Shown in pieces: positions 12,110-24,101 of a stretch of 64,000 nucleotides of DNA. The stretch covers positions 2,042,001-2,106,000 of the forward strand of contig NC_135360.1 of assembly GCF_051622035.1 (NCBI RefSeq), written 5' to 3'. Each line of letters starts with the position of its first letter. Position 1 is the stretch's first letter. The notes beneath the pieces were generated by a model. The model was not told the origin of the DNA, ran no database searches, and worked only from the letters and a program-made list of their open reading frames with translations. Position numbers and translations under genes: made by a program. Source of the DNA: Arctopsyche grandis. Taxonomy: Eukaryota > Arthropoda > Insecta > Trichoptera > Hydropsychidae.

Positions 12110-12602
12110 TTACCGACGCGAAAGTTTGAAGCGCCATTGTGTAGTCAAGGAAATGTGTTCGTTGGTAACCAAGATAGCAGGTTGGTTTATGACGGCATGG
12201 CGTTGAAGAGACGTTACACCACGACGTTGAGCTCCAACCATCACTTGAAACGGGAACGGGTACGAAACGGGAATGGGAATTGCATGCGTTATTGTGGCAG
12301 TGCAACGCATGCCGGGTTCAGCTATACATTATAAGTGCTATCACTCGAGCGTCTCGCACAGAACAACTCACAGGTCAAGCTTCACTTGCGCGCATGCATG
12401 CCAACCCTTACATTACGTACCACTCATACCAACCTTACATTACGTACCACTCATAACAATCCTACATATACATATATACATATAAAATCAATGTTTGTAT
12501 ATTCCAATCATCACTTGAAACGGGAACGGGAACGGGAATCGGAAAGGGAACGGGAATTGCATGCCTTATTCCGGCATTGCAACGCATGCCGGGTTCAGCT
12601 AG
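12110..12602 (+). mobile_element. Helitron-like element, two 3' ends in tandem
   Basis: The segments 12229-12320 and 12497-12602 are near copies: CATCACTTGAAACGGGAACG, a GGGAAC hexamer run, ATTGCATGC, then GCAACGCATGCCGGGTTCAG. The second ends CTAG at 12599-12602 followed by T, the Helitron 3' signature, with a hairpin-forming GCATGC/GCATGC pair before it. The first ends CTAT, a damaged terminus. The 5' end is unclear, and 12120-12228 may belong to the first copy. Confidence 0.5.
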
Positions 12603-13488
12603 TAAAATATAATTGTTTTTTATATTTTTATGTAAAATATAATTTTTGATACCCAATTATAAAATAAGCCCAAATATGTATCAATCATCGTGTAAGCTTG
12701 ACGGCTAACAACAACGATCCACGCATACACACTTCAAAGCAAAAGTTGAAACACTCTGTATGCAGAGTTTGTGCAAAATTTCGAAATATAATCTTCAGCA
12801 AAGTGCAAAGAGCACGATCACCATTACACGACGACGTACATGCATACATATATACAAACATATATGCATATTACGTACATATATTATAATATAATGTCTC
12901 ATTCTAGATAAAGTTTCATCCATAAATTTAACCCCTCCGTAAGAGCTTTCTTTCTCCGTAGGAGTTTTATTTCTCACGACAATTATTCAACACAGTGTTA
13001 TCTCGAGCGGGAGTTGGAACTGTGTACATTCTGGGATATTTTCTTGTAGGTATAATACCTATACTTAATTTAAGCCTTTAATCCTGGGCTGGCATTCTGG
13101 CTCTATTTTGCCCTACAATGAAGACAAATTAGGAGTCGTGTCGTACTTAGCGCGAAATATTCACTCCAACCGTGCTCATTTTAATTAATAAAAAATTACA
13201 CATAATATTCTAACAAATTTAACTGCATAAAAACGCACATATATCTCCATATCCATATATCTATGTATATAAAAATAAAAATTAATATTTCCATATTTGT
13301 CCGCCATGCAAATTCACACCTTTCAACTTAAGACCAGCAAATATAATATTTGCACACCACTTGATTTATTCAAAAAAAAAAACGAGTCGCTATTGAACAA
13401 ATACTGTGATTGAAGTATGTATTTGCACATTTGATGTGACTATTGATTGATTGAAAGAATTTCCAAATATTGAATTCGAATTGCTCTA
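12603..13488. other. AT-rich non-coding DNA
   Basis: No supported gene; small open frames here lack any recognisable domain. Confidence 0.45.
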
Positions 13489-13995
13489 TCTACTATATAA
13501 AACACTATAGTTTGTTCGTATATTCATGTATTTATGTATCTTGTACCTTATATTTTTCGTCAACTAAAACACTAAAGTTTGTTCGTATAAGTATGTATTT
13601 ATGAACCTACGTATTTTTCGTCAACAGTCTATTGTTCTGACGTCATCGAACAAATAATTCGCTTTTTTCCGATTCAAAGGATTTGAAGTTCCCGGGGGCG
13701 TATGCGCCAAGAGCGAAGCCCTAGGGCTCTGCCCTCTAGGAGTCGCCGAGGGCGAATCCCTAGAGCTTTGCCCCCTAGGGGGCGCAGACCCCGGGGGTGT
13801 ACATATAATTTTTTATAAGAGGCTTAATATATATGTTTGTTTATTTGTGACAGTCAATTTAATAAAAAAAAAAGAAAAGAGTATTCAAATAATAAATTTA
13901 TATAAAATAAATCTAATAAAATGTTTACTATTAGATATGTCATGTTTAAGCGGTTTATATTACAAATACCGAGTGAAGCCGGGTAATAAAGCTAG
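13489..13995 (+). mobile_element. Non-autonomous Helitron (plus orientation)
   Basis: It begins TCTACTATATAAAACACTA after an A and ends CCGAGTGAAGCCGGG...AAGCTAG before a T, the A|TC...CTAG|T arrangement of Helitrons. The GC stem near the 3' end matches the copies at 27528 and 28212. A striking GC-rich block (about 13690-13800) of imperfect GGGCGAAGCCC / CCCTAGGG units sits in an otherwise AT-rich body. No Rep-helicase is present, so any mobility would need another element. Confidence 0.75.
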
Positions 13996-15124
13996 TATAA
14001 TATGAAATGATTTGATTTATATTAAAAAAAACACGATATATTGATCGAACACGCCAAATTAGCATAACTTTTTTTATCATAATGGAACAATCGAAAGGAT
14101 TCTTTCTGTTTTTCTTGATAAAGAAAAAATTGAAATAGCCGAAAAAACACCTCAGACCTTTTGAAGTTTTTACGTCCGCTCAAACTCAACCTTTGTGTCG
14201 ACTTTCCAAAATTTGCTATTTTGGTGAAAGCAAACATTTTTTTTGTACCTTTCTTAATATATACGAAATGTGCTCAGTCAGGTGAGGGGAAACGTACGTT
14301 TAGGTATGTACGTATATTTACAGTTTGAGATACACGGGAAACGTTTACTTTAGTCTAGCTAAGGTAAATATTTACGACTGCCATTCATCTATTAATATAA
14401 AGGGTGTATCTATCCTGTAAACGAGTTAAATTTCTTTCTCAGTAAGTGGACAGCAATATTTTAATTTCAGATAAATCGAGCACACACAGTCATTTAAAAT
14501 TGTTTAAAAAATATTTTAAATTATTATTTTTAAATAAAAGGAAACCATCCTGTATACACGGGTGCTGTTGAAGGATGAAAAATTGTTGAAAATTTTCTCG
14601 CTGGATTTTTCCCGTTTGTTCTGAGCACAAGAAGACGAGAACGTTAAGCGAGTCACTCGTGTGAGTGGGAGTGCGCTCGCTTCGCTCAACAAACACTAGT
14701 GGATTTCCAGGTGAAAAGCGTTTTCGGAAAAATTACACGCGGAAAGCGGAAAAGCGAGTGCATTGAAATTCACAACGCTAAAATAATTCACAAAGTCGAA
14801 GCCGCTCAAAAACAAACATAATAATGGTAACGAGGGGGGAAATTATAACGATGGAAAACAGTACGAAGTTGGATGTCATGTAAGACGTGACGACTCGAAC
14901 AAAAGTGCACTGACTTATGTACGGACTACTTACATATGTATGTATGTATGTACATATATAGCAGACCAGTGATGCACGACCCATGGCTCTAATGACCAAA
15001 ATATACCACGACTGCTTGATATGGGACTTTAGATATTGAAAATTGGTGAAAAACAAATAAATATTCATTTAAAAAAGTGATGTGTGTGAGTCACGCACAA
15101 TATAATTTGCATCCGTATGGAATA
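13996..15124. other. Non-coding DNA without recognised features
   Basis: Several short open frames (for example 14022-14237 and 14778-15068) have no domain and no splice-consistent partners. No repeat from elsewhere in the window is recognised here. Confidence 0.4.
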
Positions 15125-15376
15125 ATATATACATATTTACCTTTTTTTGCACATTCATTAATATTAATACCAATATTAATATCAGCTAGAAGAAGAGAGG
15201 CTTGCGTCTCATCCTTGACATAAAAGAATAATTTGACATCGTCAGCAAAAAAGAAACATGATGCATTGGATAAAACTCTAGGGAGGTTATTTATAAGAAT
15301 GTTAAATAGGAAGGGGCCTAAATCTGACCCCTGAGTTACACCAGATATAGTTAAAATGGAAGAGATTCAAAAATAC

Positions 15377-15640
15377 TGTTGCATAGAGGTAGGTTGATCC
15401 AAATGAAAGGCCAAAGTTGCTTCACAGCATTTATTGGATTCAGCATTATTCAGGAGGCAGAGCACATTCCAGAATGCCCTAATATGGCATAAGTACATCC
15501 TTAAAAAATATGTACTTATGGCTCACTACAGCTTTCCCGATCCGTTTGTTTCTCCACTGTCTCCGAACGTACAGTTTTAAGTGAGTCTCACGCTTTCGCA
15601 GTCTCACGCTATCAGGGCTCTAGGAATTCTAGCGACCCTG
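15377..15640 (-). mobile_element. Diverged, truncated LTR of the TGTTGC family
   Basis: It starts TGTTGCATAGAGGTAGG and follows the LTRs at 21469 and 24770 through GCCAAAG, TTCACAGCATTTATTGG and CAGAATGCC. It is preceded by ATAC (15373-15376), the same target sequence as other LTRs here. The far end is lost where another repeat begins at about 15645. The AATAAA-type signal reads on the minus strand. Confidence 0.65.
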
Positions 15641-15644
15641 CCCA

Positions 15645-15787
15645 CCATTGTTCATTTTTATGATGAACCTTTTTTTTGCACTCTAGCTTTGTAGTTTGCT
15701 CTATTTCCTGGAAAATAGACACAAAACGCACTGTTTCCTGGAAAAAGCACGCTTCCGCGCCTACCTCTACTCATCACACAACAATCT
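15645..15787 (-). repeat. Dispersed repeat R2, inverted relative to 23763-23960
   Basis: Blocks such as TTGTTCATTTTTATG, TCTAGCTTTGTAGTTTGC and TTTCCTGGAAAATAGACA recur as their complements, in reverse order, at 23763-23960. The type of element is not determined. Confidence 0.55.
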
Positions 15788-16030
15788 TTTGAACTATATA
15801 AGAATCAAACGGTGAAGGATGATGTCAAAATTTTTGGGAATAGCCGAGATGATAGCTATAGGTGTATAATTATCAACCTCGTTTTTAGAGCCACTTTTAT
15901 GAATAGGAATGATTAGGTTAAAAGGTTAAAAATAAACTGAAGAGGCTCTAAGAGCGAGTTAAAGCATGCCTTTAGCACGTCAGGGGGCACACCTTCAGCT
16001 TCATGATTTCCTTCATAATATCTAACGTCA

Positions 16031-16442
16031 TTATTGAAATTGTATTTGTAGAAATGGTTGATGGTCGCTGATATGTAGTATAGGTAGTACACCAGAGTGG
16101 GGCGAGAATAATGAAAAAGGGTCGAATGGGCGGAACGTGGGAGACAAAACCTCCGAACACAAAAAAGTAGGGAGAGCTTGTGAAGCTAAACGACCGAAAC
16201 GACAATGCGAAAGACGTAAATAAAAAAAATATACGTACACAAAACGAGGAAAAAACGGACAGAAGAAATCCTGAAACAATACCTACATATCGAGACGGGA
16301 TGAAAATTCCTTATCGAAAATATAAACATACATGCATTAACTTTTACTATTATACATGCGTATATACATATATCTCTCAATATTTGAAATAGAAACGAGT
16401 ACATATATTGATATTTCGCATATTGTACGTACAATATCTGAA
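16031..16442. other. Non-coding DNA
   Basis: May include the decayed 5' continuation of the LINE remnant. No intact gene is seen. Confidence 0.35.
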
Positions 16443-16811
16443 TAGGGATGGCAAAACCGGTATACCGGTATAACTTCACTCAAAACGCAGAGCAAACAAA
16501 TTGTAATAAAGGCAATCAGACGATTGTTTCAATTGTGATCGAAACTTTCGAATGGTCCAAACTGTCAATAAATTAATATGATTGGTTGAAAATAAAACAT
16601 AAAAAAATAATGAATTTGTTCTTACAAATTTAAATTTAATGATATTAGGTCACCTGAGATTTGTTCTTAATTATTTATGATTCGATCTAGGTTAATGTTT
16701 TTGAGAAAAGTCACTACTACCGGTTTACCGGTAAATACCGGTAGACCGGTATTGGGAAGAATCGTTTACCGTTTACCGGTAATGAAATTTTACGGTAAAT
16801 TGCAATCTCTA
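16443..16811. mobile_element. hAT-type MITE
   Basis: The ends are TAGGGATGGCAA and TTGCAATCTCTA (inverted, two mismatches). Near-identical 8-bp flanks (TATCTGAA at 16435-16442, TATTTGAA at 16812-16819) fit a hAT target duplication. Both ends are filled with ACCGGTA-type subterminal repeats, probable transposase-binding sites. No ORF. Confidence 0.75.
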
Positions 16812-17189
16812 TATTTGAATGACTGAGCTTTACTTGAGGCATACAAAAGCCGAGAGCATTCAAAACTTTAAAATAAATTTATTTTTTACATCAAAATCAG
16901 ACGGGTTACTTATTTATGTATTACTGCTACTTAAATTAAAAAGCTTTTTTTCTATAGTTTATATGATGCATTTCATTTATAAAGGTTAGTATAACTGTAA
17001 ACTTTTATTTATTTGCAAAAGCACGGGATTTCACAGTTTGCCAAACCCAAATCGAGTTTCCTTATAATTGAGATATACATACATATATAATTCAATAGAC
17101 TTTTTTAGACCCGAAAGCGTTATTGTCAATTGTCAAATCAACTACCCAGTTTTATCATAAAACGACAAGCAAATTGTATACAAATTATA
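16812..17189. other. AT-rich non-coding DNA
   Basis: Nothing recognisable between the hAT MITE and the SINE. Confidence 0.4.
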
Positions 17190-17608
17190 TTTATTTTATA
17201 TTTTATTACATTTATTACATACCAGGAAGGCCTTACAGGTGCCCAATGCGCCTTCTTGGCCAATTACAAACAATACAGCATTTTTATTATACAAGTCGCT
17301 GAATTACGAGACACTGAAAACTTGCAAATTAACGAGACATCTATGAATTGTACATACATTTTATTGTACATTAATCATACTCAAATAGTGGTGACAGAGT
17401 AGGTAGAAAGGTTTTTAGCCGTTTCAACAATGAAATCAGAGAAAATTGGCAAACTTTGATAGGAAACGATCAACCTGGAGTCACAAATATCCAGGTCTGA
17501 CCAGCAGCACTATATATAAAATTCTTTTCAATCGAAGTCCGCTCATGGGATCGAACCCGGCGCCTCTCGGTGTTAGGCAGAAGCTTAACGACCGAGCTAT
17601 GCTGCTAG
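17190..17608 (-). mobile_element. tRNA-derived SINE
   Basis: Read on the minus strand from about 17608, the head holds an A-box-like TAGCTCGGTCGTTAAG (17584-17599) and a B box GGTTCGATCCC (17547-17557) at the spacing of an internal RNA polymerase III promoter. A non-tRNA body and an AT-rich tail follow. A conserved block near 17220-17265 (GGCCAAGAAGGCGCATTGGG) recurs at 25205 and 56905. The cloverleaf is not intact, so this is a retroposon, not a tRNA gene. Confidence 0.75.
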
Positions 17609-17623
17609 CTATATGTATAATAA

Positions 17624-17929
17624 TGTAGCGTGGACGTGTAGAGGGGTTTCTGAGATCGGAGTGAAAGATGCAGCAGTATTGTTAGACTTATTTTATTGTT
17701 GTTCGGTCGATGATCTAGCTCTGAATGAATGGACGGAACAAATCCGCCGAGTATTTATACATAGCGTATACTCAGCACAGAGAGAGAGATCATTGGTCGA
17801 TGGGTCGCGAGATCTCATTGGCTGTTGTATACAGCTCTCTCATACGTCTAGGACTTTTGGCGCGGACACATGATCAGGTGATCAGCGCTAATAAACCAAA
17901 GGTCGACAAGCACTAATCTCTACGTTACA
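17624..17929 (+). mobile_element. Candidate solo LTR
   Basis: The segment starts TGTAGCGTGGACG and ends CTACGTTACA (TG...CA, with short inverted TGTA/TACA ends). It has a TTTATACATAG box (about 17752) and AATAAA (about 17890) in LTR order. It is GC-richer than its surroundings. The flanks (ATAA / ATAC) do not give a clean target duplication, so the call is tentative. Confidence 0.45.
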
Positions 17930-18735
17930 ATACATTGTAAAATATCGGGAAGATCAGGGATAGGATGACTTACATACTTATATACAATGTCCAATTACAT
18001 ACCAATTTATTACAGGTGATTCTACAGGTACATTTGAGTGCCAAACGTCAAAAACCCGAATCTATTTATAGATCGAGTTAATTCCTTTATTTCGGATGCT
18101 ATCAAAAGACCGTAATTGGAAACGTATACGACGAAAGGAAACGTGAGTAGGTATAATATAGTGGCACAGGAATTAGAAGCGACGGTCCGATTTGCTTTTA
18201 ACGATGGCAATCGATAGCCTCGAACGAAATTGACCCAAAAGGAAATTCGAGAAAAGAGATCCCTCAATCTAACACCACTTAACGGTAGGCTATTTCAATC
18301 GTCAAACTCAAATTAAAATTCCCTACTGTGCATGTGTACCATACCATAAAATTCCCCACTGTGCATGTGTACAGTACCATACATAGCTTAAAAACAAATT
18401 ATATAATACAAACATACCAGATATGTACATAGATACCAGCGGCATGCGGTTACTTTTGAAATAGGGTATGCGGTCAGGAGAAAATACAAACACATTGTAG
18501 AGATGTCACGCTACGAGATCATTTCCATGAAAATTTCCACTTGAAAACTCAAATCCGAACAAAGAATGTCCGCTCGTAAATCCAGAACCCCACCATTAAT
18601 GTTTTTTTCATATACATATGACAGGTCACCCTAAATTGACACTATGGCACACATTTACACAAGTACACATTTAAAGGGATAATATTTTTGGCACGGCTGT
18701 AAAATAAATTACACGACATATGTCAAAACATCTCT
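17930..18735. other. Non-coding DNA
   Basis: No gene is seen. A short direct repeat near 18320-18375 (AAAATTCCC(T)ACTGTGCATG repeated) is present. Confidence 0.4.
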
Positions 18736-18810
18736 AAATTTAATGTCGAATTAACATTTAATGTCAAATTAGTATTTAATGTCAGATTAACATTTAATGT
18801 CAAATTAACA
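18736..18810. repeat. Minisatellite, 18 bp x about 4
   Basis: Tandem units close to ATTTAATGTCAAATTAAC. In one minus frame it reads as LNVNLT-type repeats, but no gene signals accompany it. Confidence 0.8.
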
Positions 18811-19432
18811 TCTCTGAAATAGCTCGCACGACCCAATCGGTGTCCGCCCGGCAAATAAAACGTCAAATGGGTTGTCAGTAATAAAAATAAAATTTCAGTG
18901 AAATCATATCCAAATATATTTTCACAGGCCAATATCAGTGAAATTATAATTTTTGACAGTTTTTCGGCATAAATATATGTAGAGTTTTTGATTAATATTA
19001 TGACATATTTACCAGAATGTATATACAGACAAATAGCATTGTAAATAGGCAACAAATTATAGTAATTAATTATAAACTTGATCAGTAACTTATTCTAAAT
19101 GATCAGTAGAATATAATAAATTATTCATTTTTATTCAGTAAATTATTGAAATACTGACCAATAAGGATTTTCTATCAGTAAAATTATCATTTTTGACAGT
19201 TGGGTGACAGCGCGTCACCCCGCTCCTGTCCATTCCCACTCTTCTCATGATCCGCACATTGTTATATCCATCCAAACACATCGTAATATCTTAGCAGCCA
19301 ACACTTCTTTATTTAAGGGTTAGGTTAGGTTAGGTTAAGTTATGGTTGTTATTTATTTTTGTTACTGGCAACCCATTTGACGTTTAATTTGCCGGGTGGA
19401 CACCGATTGGGTCGTGTGAGCTATTTTAAAGA
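18811..19432. mobile_element. Element with about 70-bp inverted ends enclosing TTAGG-like repeats
   Basis: The left end (18818-18880; AATAGCTCGCACGACCCAAT, then GTGTCC, CCCGGCAAAT, AACGTCAAATGGGTTG) is mirrored at 19352-19430. Between them lie the AATTATAATTTTTGACAG block (18945), its second copy (19185) and a GGTTAGGTTAGGTTAAG run (19320). The combination suggests a TIR transposon or a foldback built from the TTAGG-bearing family. No ORF and no clear target duplication. Confidence 0.55.
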
Positions 19433-21464
19433 GGGGCATTATTTTTATTTGCAGGACGAAATGCTTTAGAGATGGTCATTTGCATATAATGTCGTAATAA
19501 ATACCTAATTTTTCTGGAAATAGGGCTATTTTGCCGGGCCAATAAATGGTACCCATATCTAAGCACGTAAGTACATATGTATATACATATATTAATGTCA
19601 AACATCAAGCAAATGTATTCTTGCGGTTTGACAAATTTTTAAGAATCGTCACAACAATTATGTAAGTTAGATAAATTGGCAAATTTTGATCTTGTGATAG
19701 ATATGCTCGTAATCATCAAATAAATGTTGGATATATAATAATTTTAATAAACTTCAATAAAATTTTTAGTAAAAGTGGTCTCGATTTGAGAATCTGTGGG
19801 CTACAATTACTGTGAAGAAGTCGTTGTAATGAACCCGCATCCTCTTCATCTTAGATTATATGGATCCCCTTTAAAGTTCAGAAGTTAGATTGTCTTTACC
19901 TAAGTCAAAGTTCAAATATGAAAATTATAATATGATGATAAATGTAGATATGTACGTATAATATACATATATAGCAAATTTTAACTTTTTTGGTGGAAAA
20001 ACTTTCCATTGAATTTTCCAAAATTTTCCTATAATTTTCCCGAATATTTAAAATGTATTATATTGAAAATTGAAAAGAGACATCTTTTGTAATTTTTATT
20101 TAATTTATATCATTTTGGATAACCACGTTTTATTTTTAATATAATTTTAATACCAGTCTATTGATGTTTTAAATTGTTTTTAATTGTTTCAAAACTACCG
20201 AAACTTTGACTTTACTCCAGACAAGTTGAAGTATTTCATTGAAAATAAAAAAACAATTCTGAAATATACTTAATTATCCAAAAACACATTAAATAAAAAG
20301 GGTTTTCTATTGAAGACATAAATCGAACTACAAAATAAGAAAAACCATTTTTTTACTTATTATAAAAATAAATAATACTCTTAATTTGAATAAAATAGAT
20401 ACATAATAATACAGAACATATTAATATTTGCATTATGATTTTTTCAAATTTCCAAAAATTACTTATACAAAAAAGTGTATAGATGTCACTTTAATTAAAA
20501 TTTTTGCTAATGAAATTAATAAAATATCACTCGGAAGCGAGTTTTTTAAATAAGACGAACCAACGACTCGCAGATAATGATATAAAAAAATTAACTGATA
20601 TCCAAAAATAAAACAGTATGTCTCAAAATGTTCAACACGTTCGTGTGGCTATATTTAACCAACAAAGGGGTTGCAAAAAGTAAGGTGGGTGGGTGGTTGG
20701 GTAGGAATCAACCGCCCCTACGTTGTAGTAGCCTTCGTTTTTTTTTTTTAACAAGAATACGATTTTAAGCTCGATTAATCATTTTAGATAGGTGCTTAAT
20801 TTGAGCCGATACATGTGACGTAGGTTGTACACTAAGGTCAATGTGCGAAATATCATATGTGATTACTTTACGTAAAATTGATCAGCAAGAACGGAACGGA
20901 ACACCTTTTTGTAATATGAGGGCTACAATTTATGGTAATGAGCCTCCAAGTGGTACACGAGTCAAAATATTGTTGCCCGGCATTCCTCGGGCGAATGGGA
21001 GTTTAAATAAAACCCTTGCACTCGTTCAAAAATGGTCCACAGTCTTAGTTTACTGTACTATGAGATAATATACGTTGCATTTGTATAGCAGACAAACAAG
21101 CATAATATATGTACAAACATGAACAAATGTAATAATGCTACTTACCTAAAATAACGCTAATGCTAATCGATAAAATAAACGAATTTTTCTTATTGATCCA
21201 CAAGAATAGTCGGAATATGATTTTTCTAAGTGGAATTTTATTTAATTTTCTCATATAAAGACAATTTATTATATTATTCCTATTAATTCAATTCAGATTC
21301 GTATAAATACAAGTAAATACTAGTACGAGCTTTTAGCTCGCAATTTTTCCGATTTAAAATTCAGCACACTTCCAATTAACCCTTTTCAATGAAAACAAAA
21401 AATAGTGTAGCCAGAACGCTATCCCAATAAACATGTTTCAATAGAAAATATTCAACATAAAATA
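19433..21464. other. AT-rich non-coding DNA
   Basis: No supported gene, RNA or complete element. A 75-codon frame at 20841-21068 has no recognisable domain. Confidence 0.4.
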
Positions 21465-21876
21465 GTATTGTTGCGTAGGGGTGGGTGGAGGATCCAAGTA
21501 AAAGGCCAACAGTCGTTTCACAGCATTTATTGATAATTAAGGAGATACACGCACTGGCAGTGCTCAGTCCAGAATGACATGATATCGCCTACGTACCGCC
21601 TTATAAAGGGTAGATCTATCAGGACGTCTAATCTGTTTACCTGTTGTATAGTAACGTATTCGGTTATGTATTTCCACGACATTGGGTCTCCCCGACTAAT
21701 AACGGTCATTGTTTAGCCTAAATGCACTTAGAGTCCAGATATAATCCTGGAAGTAAGTACAAGCACTTAGTTAATCCGATAACCGATATCCATTGGTCTA
21801 AGTGCAAGCACTTAGTTAATCCGTTAACAGATAACCCTTGAACGGTCACATAGTCTCTGGGATTCTATTCGCTTAA

Positions 21877-23383
21877 CCCATTTGAACCCAGAGCTCGCGT
21901 GAAAACACATGTCCCATGTGCCCAGGACTATTTTTTCGTTTATTTTCCAAAATCATTGAGTTATTTCATGGGAAATATTTTTTATAGGATAGGGATGGAT
22001 AATTAATTGATTTTTCAACATTTTTAATTTTTTTCAAGGTGGTGTGAACGACCTTTGAGGCTAATGAAACTTTTTTTTTAAAATAAAACAAAAATCACAA
22101 TGGAGTCACATAATCAGTTATAATACTCTCTCACTGGTTATTTGTAATTTTATTGTTAAGAAATTTATAAAATTTATTTTAAAAATAACAAACACGCATC
22201 TCTTCGATAAAATGATATTTTCAAATCGCATAACATAACACACGTAGGTACATATATTGTGACATATACACATCGTCAACAAAAAAAAGGGTGCACCCTT
22301 TTAAAAGAAGAAATGTCATAAACGAGATTTTGGGTTCAAAAGTCGTAAAAACAAAATACATGAAGACAAAATAATTAATTATTATGATACGGTACAAAAC
22401 ATTTGTCATGCAATGGAATTTCACAGTTATCACAAGCGGAAAACGTTTTATTTTTACAGTGTCCACAATTTCTCCTTTTCTGTTTGACCAATATCAAATG
22501 TCTTCCAACTTCCTTTTGATTTTGATTAGCTTTGCCGGGTCTGAATGGGACCAATTGTTTTCGTTTTTGACCACAACACTTGCACAACGTCTCTGTTACC
22601 TGTCTGATAAATCCTAATTTATCAAATTTACAACCAAAACTTTTGCTTAGAATCCAAGCGTTATTCACAGCTACATCGATGTTCCAAAACAGAATAGGCA
22701 TGTACCATTTTTTTCCTCTAATACTTATATTATAGTTAGAAATATGGTTATCCATTTGATCAACCCCACCCATATATTTATTATACATATTTATACTAAA
22801 TGGTTGATTGATTTCCACCCTAAATTTTTCTTTAACCGAATATCAGTTTCCAGGGGTGGTAATATGTATGTATGTGGAATCCGGAAGTTGAGACTCGTCC
22901 CAATTATCAATTTCTTCCCGTATCTCTGCAGTAGTAAAATTGCATTCTCTGGAAAAAAATATGTGTCATTATCCCAAGGAGTCATATACGACTCCGTCGA
23001 CTTTTGATTTTTTTTTTCAGGAATATGAGATATATAAACGCAATTTCTCTTATGCATATTATACAATAAGTCCTACTGTATTAGAAACATAAAGATAAAT
23101 ACAAAATATGTAAAAATAAAAAACTTACGTATGTTTTCTCTTCGACATATCTGCAAGTCGAAAAGCGCTCGATGTTATTCCCTCAAAACTCCAAAAGGAA
23201 CTGATTTAATTTCGTGTGACTTTCTTAAAATTCATCACCAACATCTAACCAAGCGTAACGAAAGGTTTTACGGCCAGCCTGAGTGATCCCTTTATTTTAC
23301 GACGCAAAATTGTAAAATGCCGTGAATGACCGCGCTGGCATACATCGTGTAAGTTCATAACTGACCGCGTGGGTTCAAATGGG
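21877..23383 (-). mobile_element. Internally deleted piggyBac transposon
   Basis: The ends are perfect 13-bp inverted repeats, CCCATTTGAACCC and GGGTTCAAATGGG, flanked by TTAA (21873-21876 and 23384-23387). CCC...GGG ends with TTAA duplication define piggyBac. At 1507 bp it is shorter than an autonomous copy. Its transposase keeps only the extreme N-terminus and the C-terminal part, so it could move only with help from another copy. Confidence 0.9.
22375..22938 (-). pseudogene. piggyBac transposase remnant (N-terminal tip fused to C-terminal third)
   Basis: The open C-terminal part (22818-22375) has the conserved MYNKYMGGVDQMD motif, WYMPILFWNIDVAVNNAW, and a C-terminal cysteine-rich domain (RRNCGHCKNKTF...CDNCEIPLHDKC) that in piggyBac transposases binds the ends. 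Just upstream in the same frame, 22938-22860 encodes TAEIREEIDNWDESQLPDS, typical of the extreme N-terminus, followed by one TGA stop. The DDD catalytic core is missing, so an internal deletion has joined both tips. It lies inside intact terminal repeats and cannot be active. Confidence 0.85.
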
Positions 23384-23409
23384 TTAATCCGCGGCGTACG
23401 TAACAGTAT

Positions 23410-23762
23410 CAACAGTGAGAAAAAGTCCCAAATAAAAACACGTATTTTTGACTTTTGATTTGAACTGAACGACTACTCAGAGATATTTGAAAGCTAAAAA
23501 GTACTACAAATGAAAGATAAAATACCCGAAAATAGATTCCAATATTCATTTTGAACAGAAAATTGACAAGCTTTGAGACATCGACCGAAGACATACAAAA
23601 ATCGCGTATATATCTCTGAATTTCGAGCCAATCAACATTTTTTATTACCAGATTCGTGTTTACTAGGCATAGATCTATAAGAGAAGTCATATCTTATCTC
23701 TGAACCATTTTTCACGTAGAACAGTGTAATATAATAGATTACTTCTGATCAGTGATCAGCAG
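23410..23762. other. Non-coding DNA
   Basis: No gene; a 93-codon minus frame at 23409-23690 shows no domain. Confidence 0.4.
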
Positions 23763-23960
23763 AGATTGGCGCGGAAGTGTGATTTTTAATTTTTCCGTTT
23801 TGGGTCTATTTTCCAGGAAAAATGGCAAACTACAAAGCTAGAGAGCAAAAAAAAAGGTTCACCATAAAAATGAACAATACACGGCGAACAATGAACAATG
23901 AACGGCGCAAAGTCGCGCCGGCCTATAGTGATCAGAGAACTCCTAAAGTCTTTCCACAGA
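23763..23960 (+). repeat. Dispersed repeat R2, second copy
   Basis: Inverted match to 15645-15787 (TCTATTTTCCAGGAAAA, GCAAACTACAAAGCTAGAG, CATAAAAATGAACAA). The GAACAATGAAC motif is repeated locally. The open frame across it is fortuitous. Confidence 0.55.
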
Positions 23961-24101
23961 CCCCTAGGGGATTCATGATTACTCATTTCATGAACTTATG
24001 CTCGTGAGCGGTGCAGGTCTGTTGCTTTTTTTTATTTCACGAATTGGTTAGGTGCATTTTCTTCTTATAAAAATACCATCAACTGTCATTATCATATTTA
24101 A

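Larger units (their letters stand above)
15125..16030 (-). pseudogene. LINE reverse transcriptase remnant split by later insertions
   Basis: Read on the minus strand, 15790-16030 gives EGVPPDVLKACFNSLLEP and, in another frame, VDNYTPIAIISAIPK, the RT fingers region. 15140-15372 gives GVTQGSDLGPFLFNILIN and the catalytic box FFADDVKLF. Together they form one RT core in the expected order, with internal frameshifts and stops. Between them lie an LTR copy (from 15377) and a second repeat (about 15645-15785). It is a non-LTR RT different from the Jockey and RTE copies; the clade is not assigned. Confidence 0.7.
21469..23405 (-). mobile_element. Solo LTR of the TGTTGC family, interrupted by a piggyBac element
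   Basis: The LTR starts TGTTGCGTAGGGG at 21469 and ends ACGTAACA at 23405, with GTAT on both sides (21465-21468 and 23406-23409). Removing the insertion at TTAA (21873-21876) leaves about 426 bp, close to the 403 bp of the copy at 24770. TTTATAAG and CAATAAATG signals read on the minus strand, suggesting that orientation. Confidence 0.8.

Noticed and set aside
17540-17608. A tRNA gene on the minus strand
   Set aside because: A and B boxes are present, but the stems do not pair into a cloverleaf and a SINE body follows.
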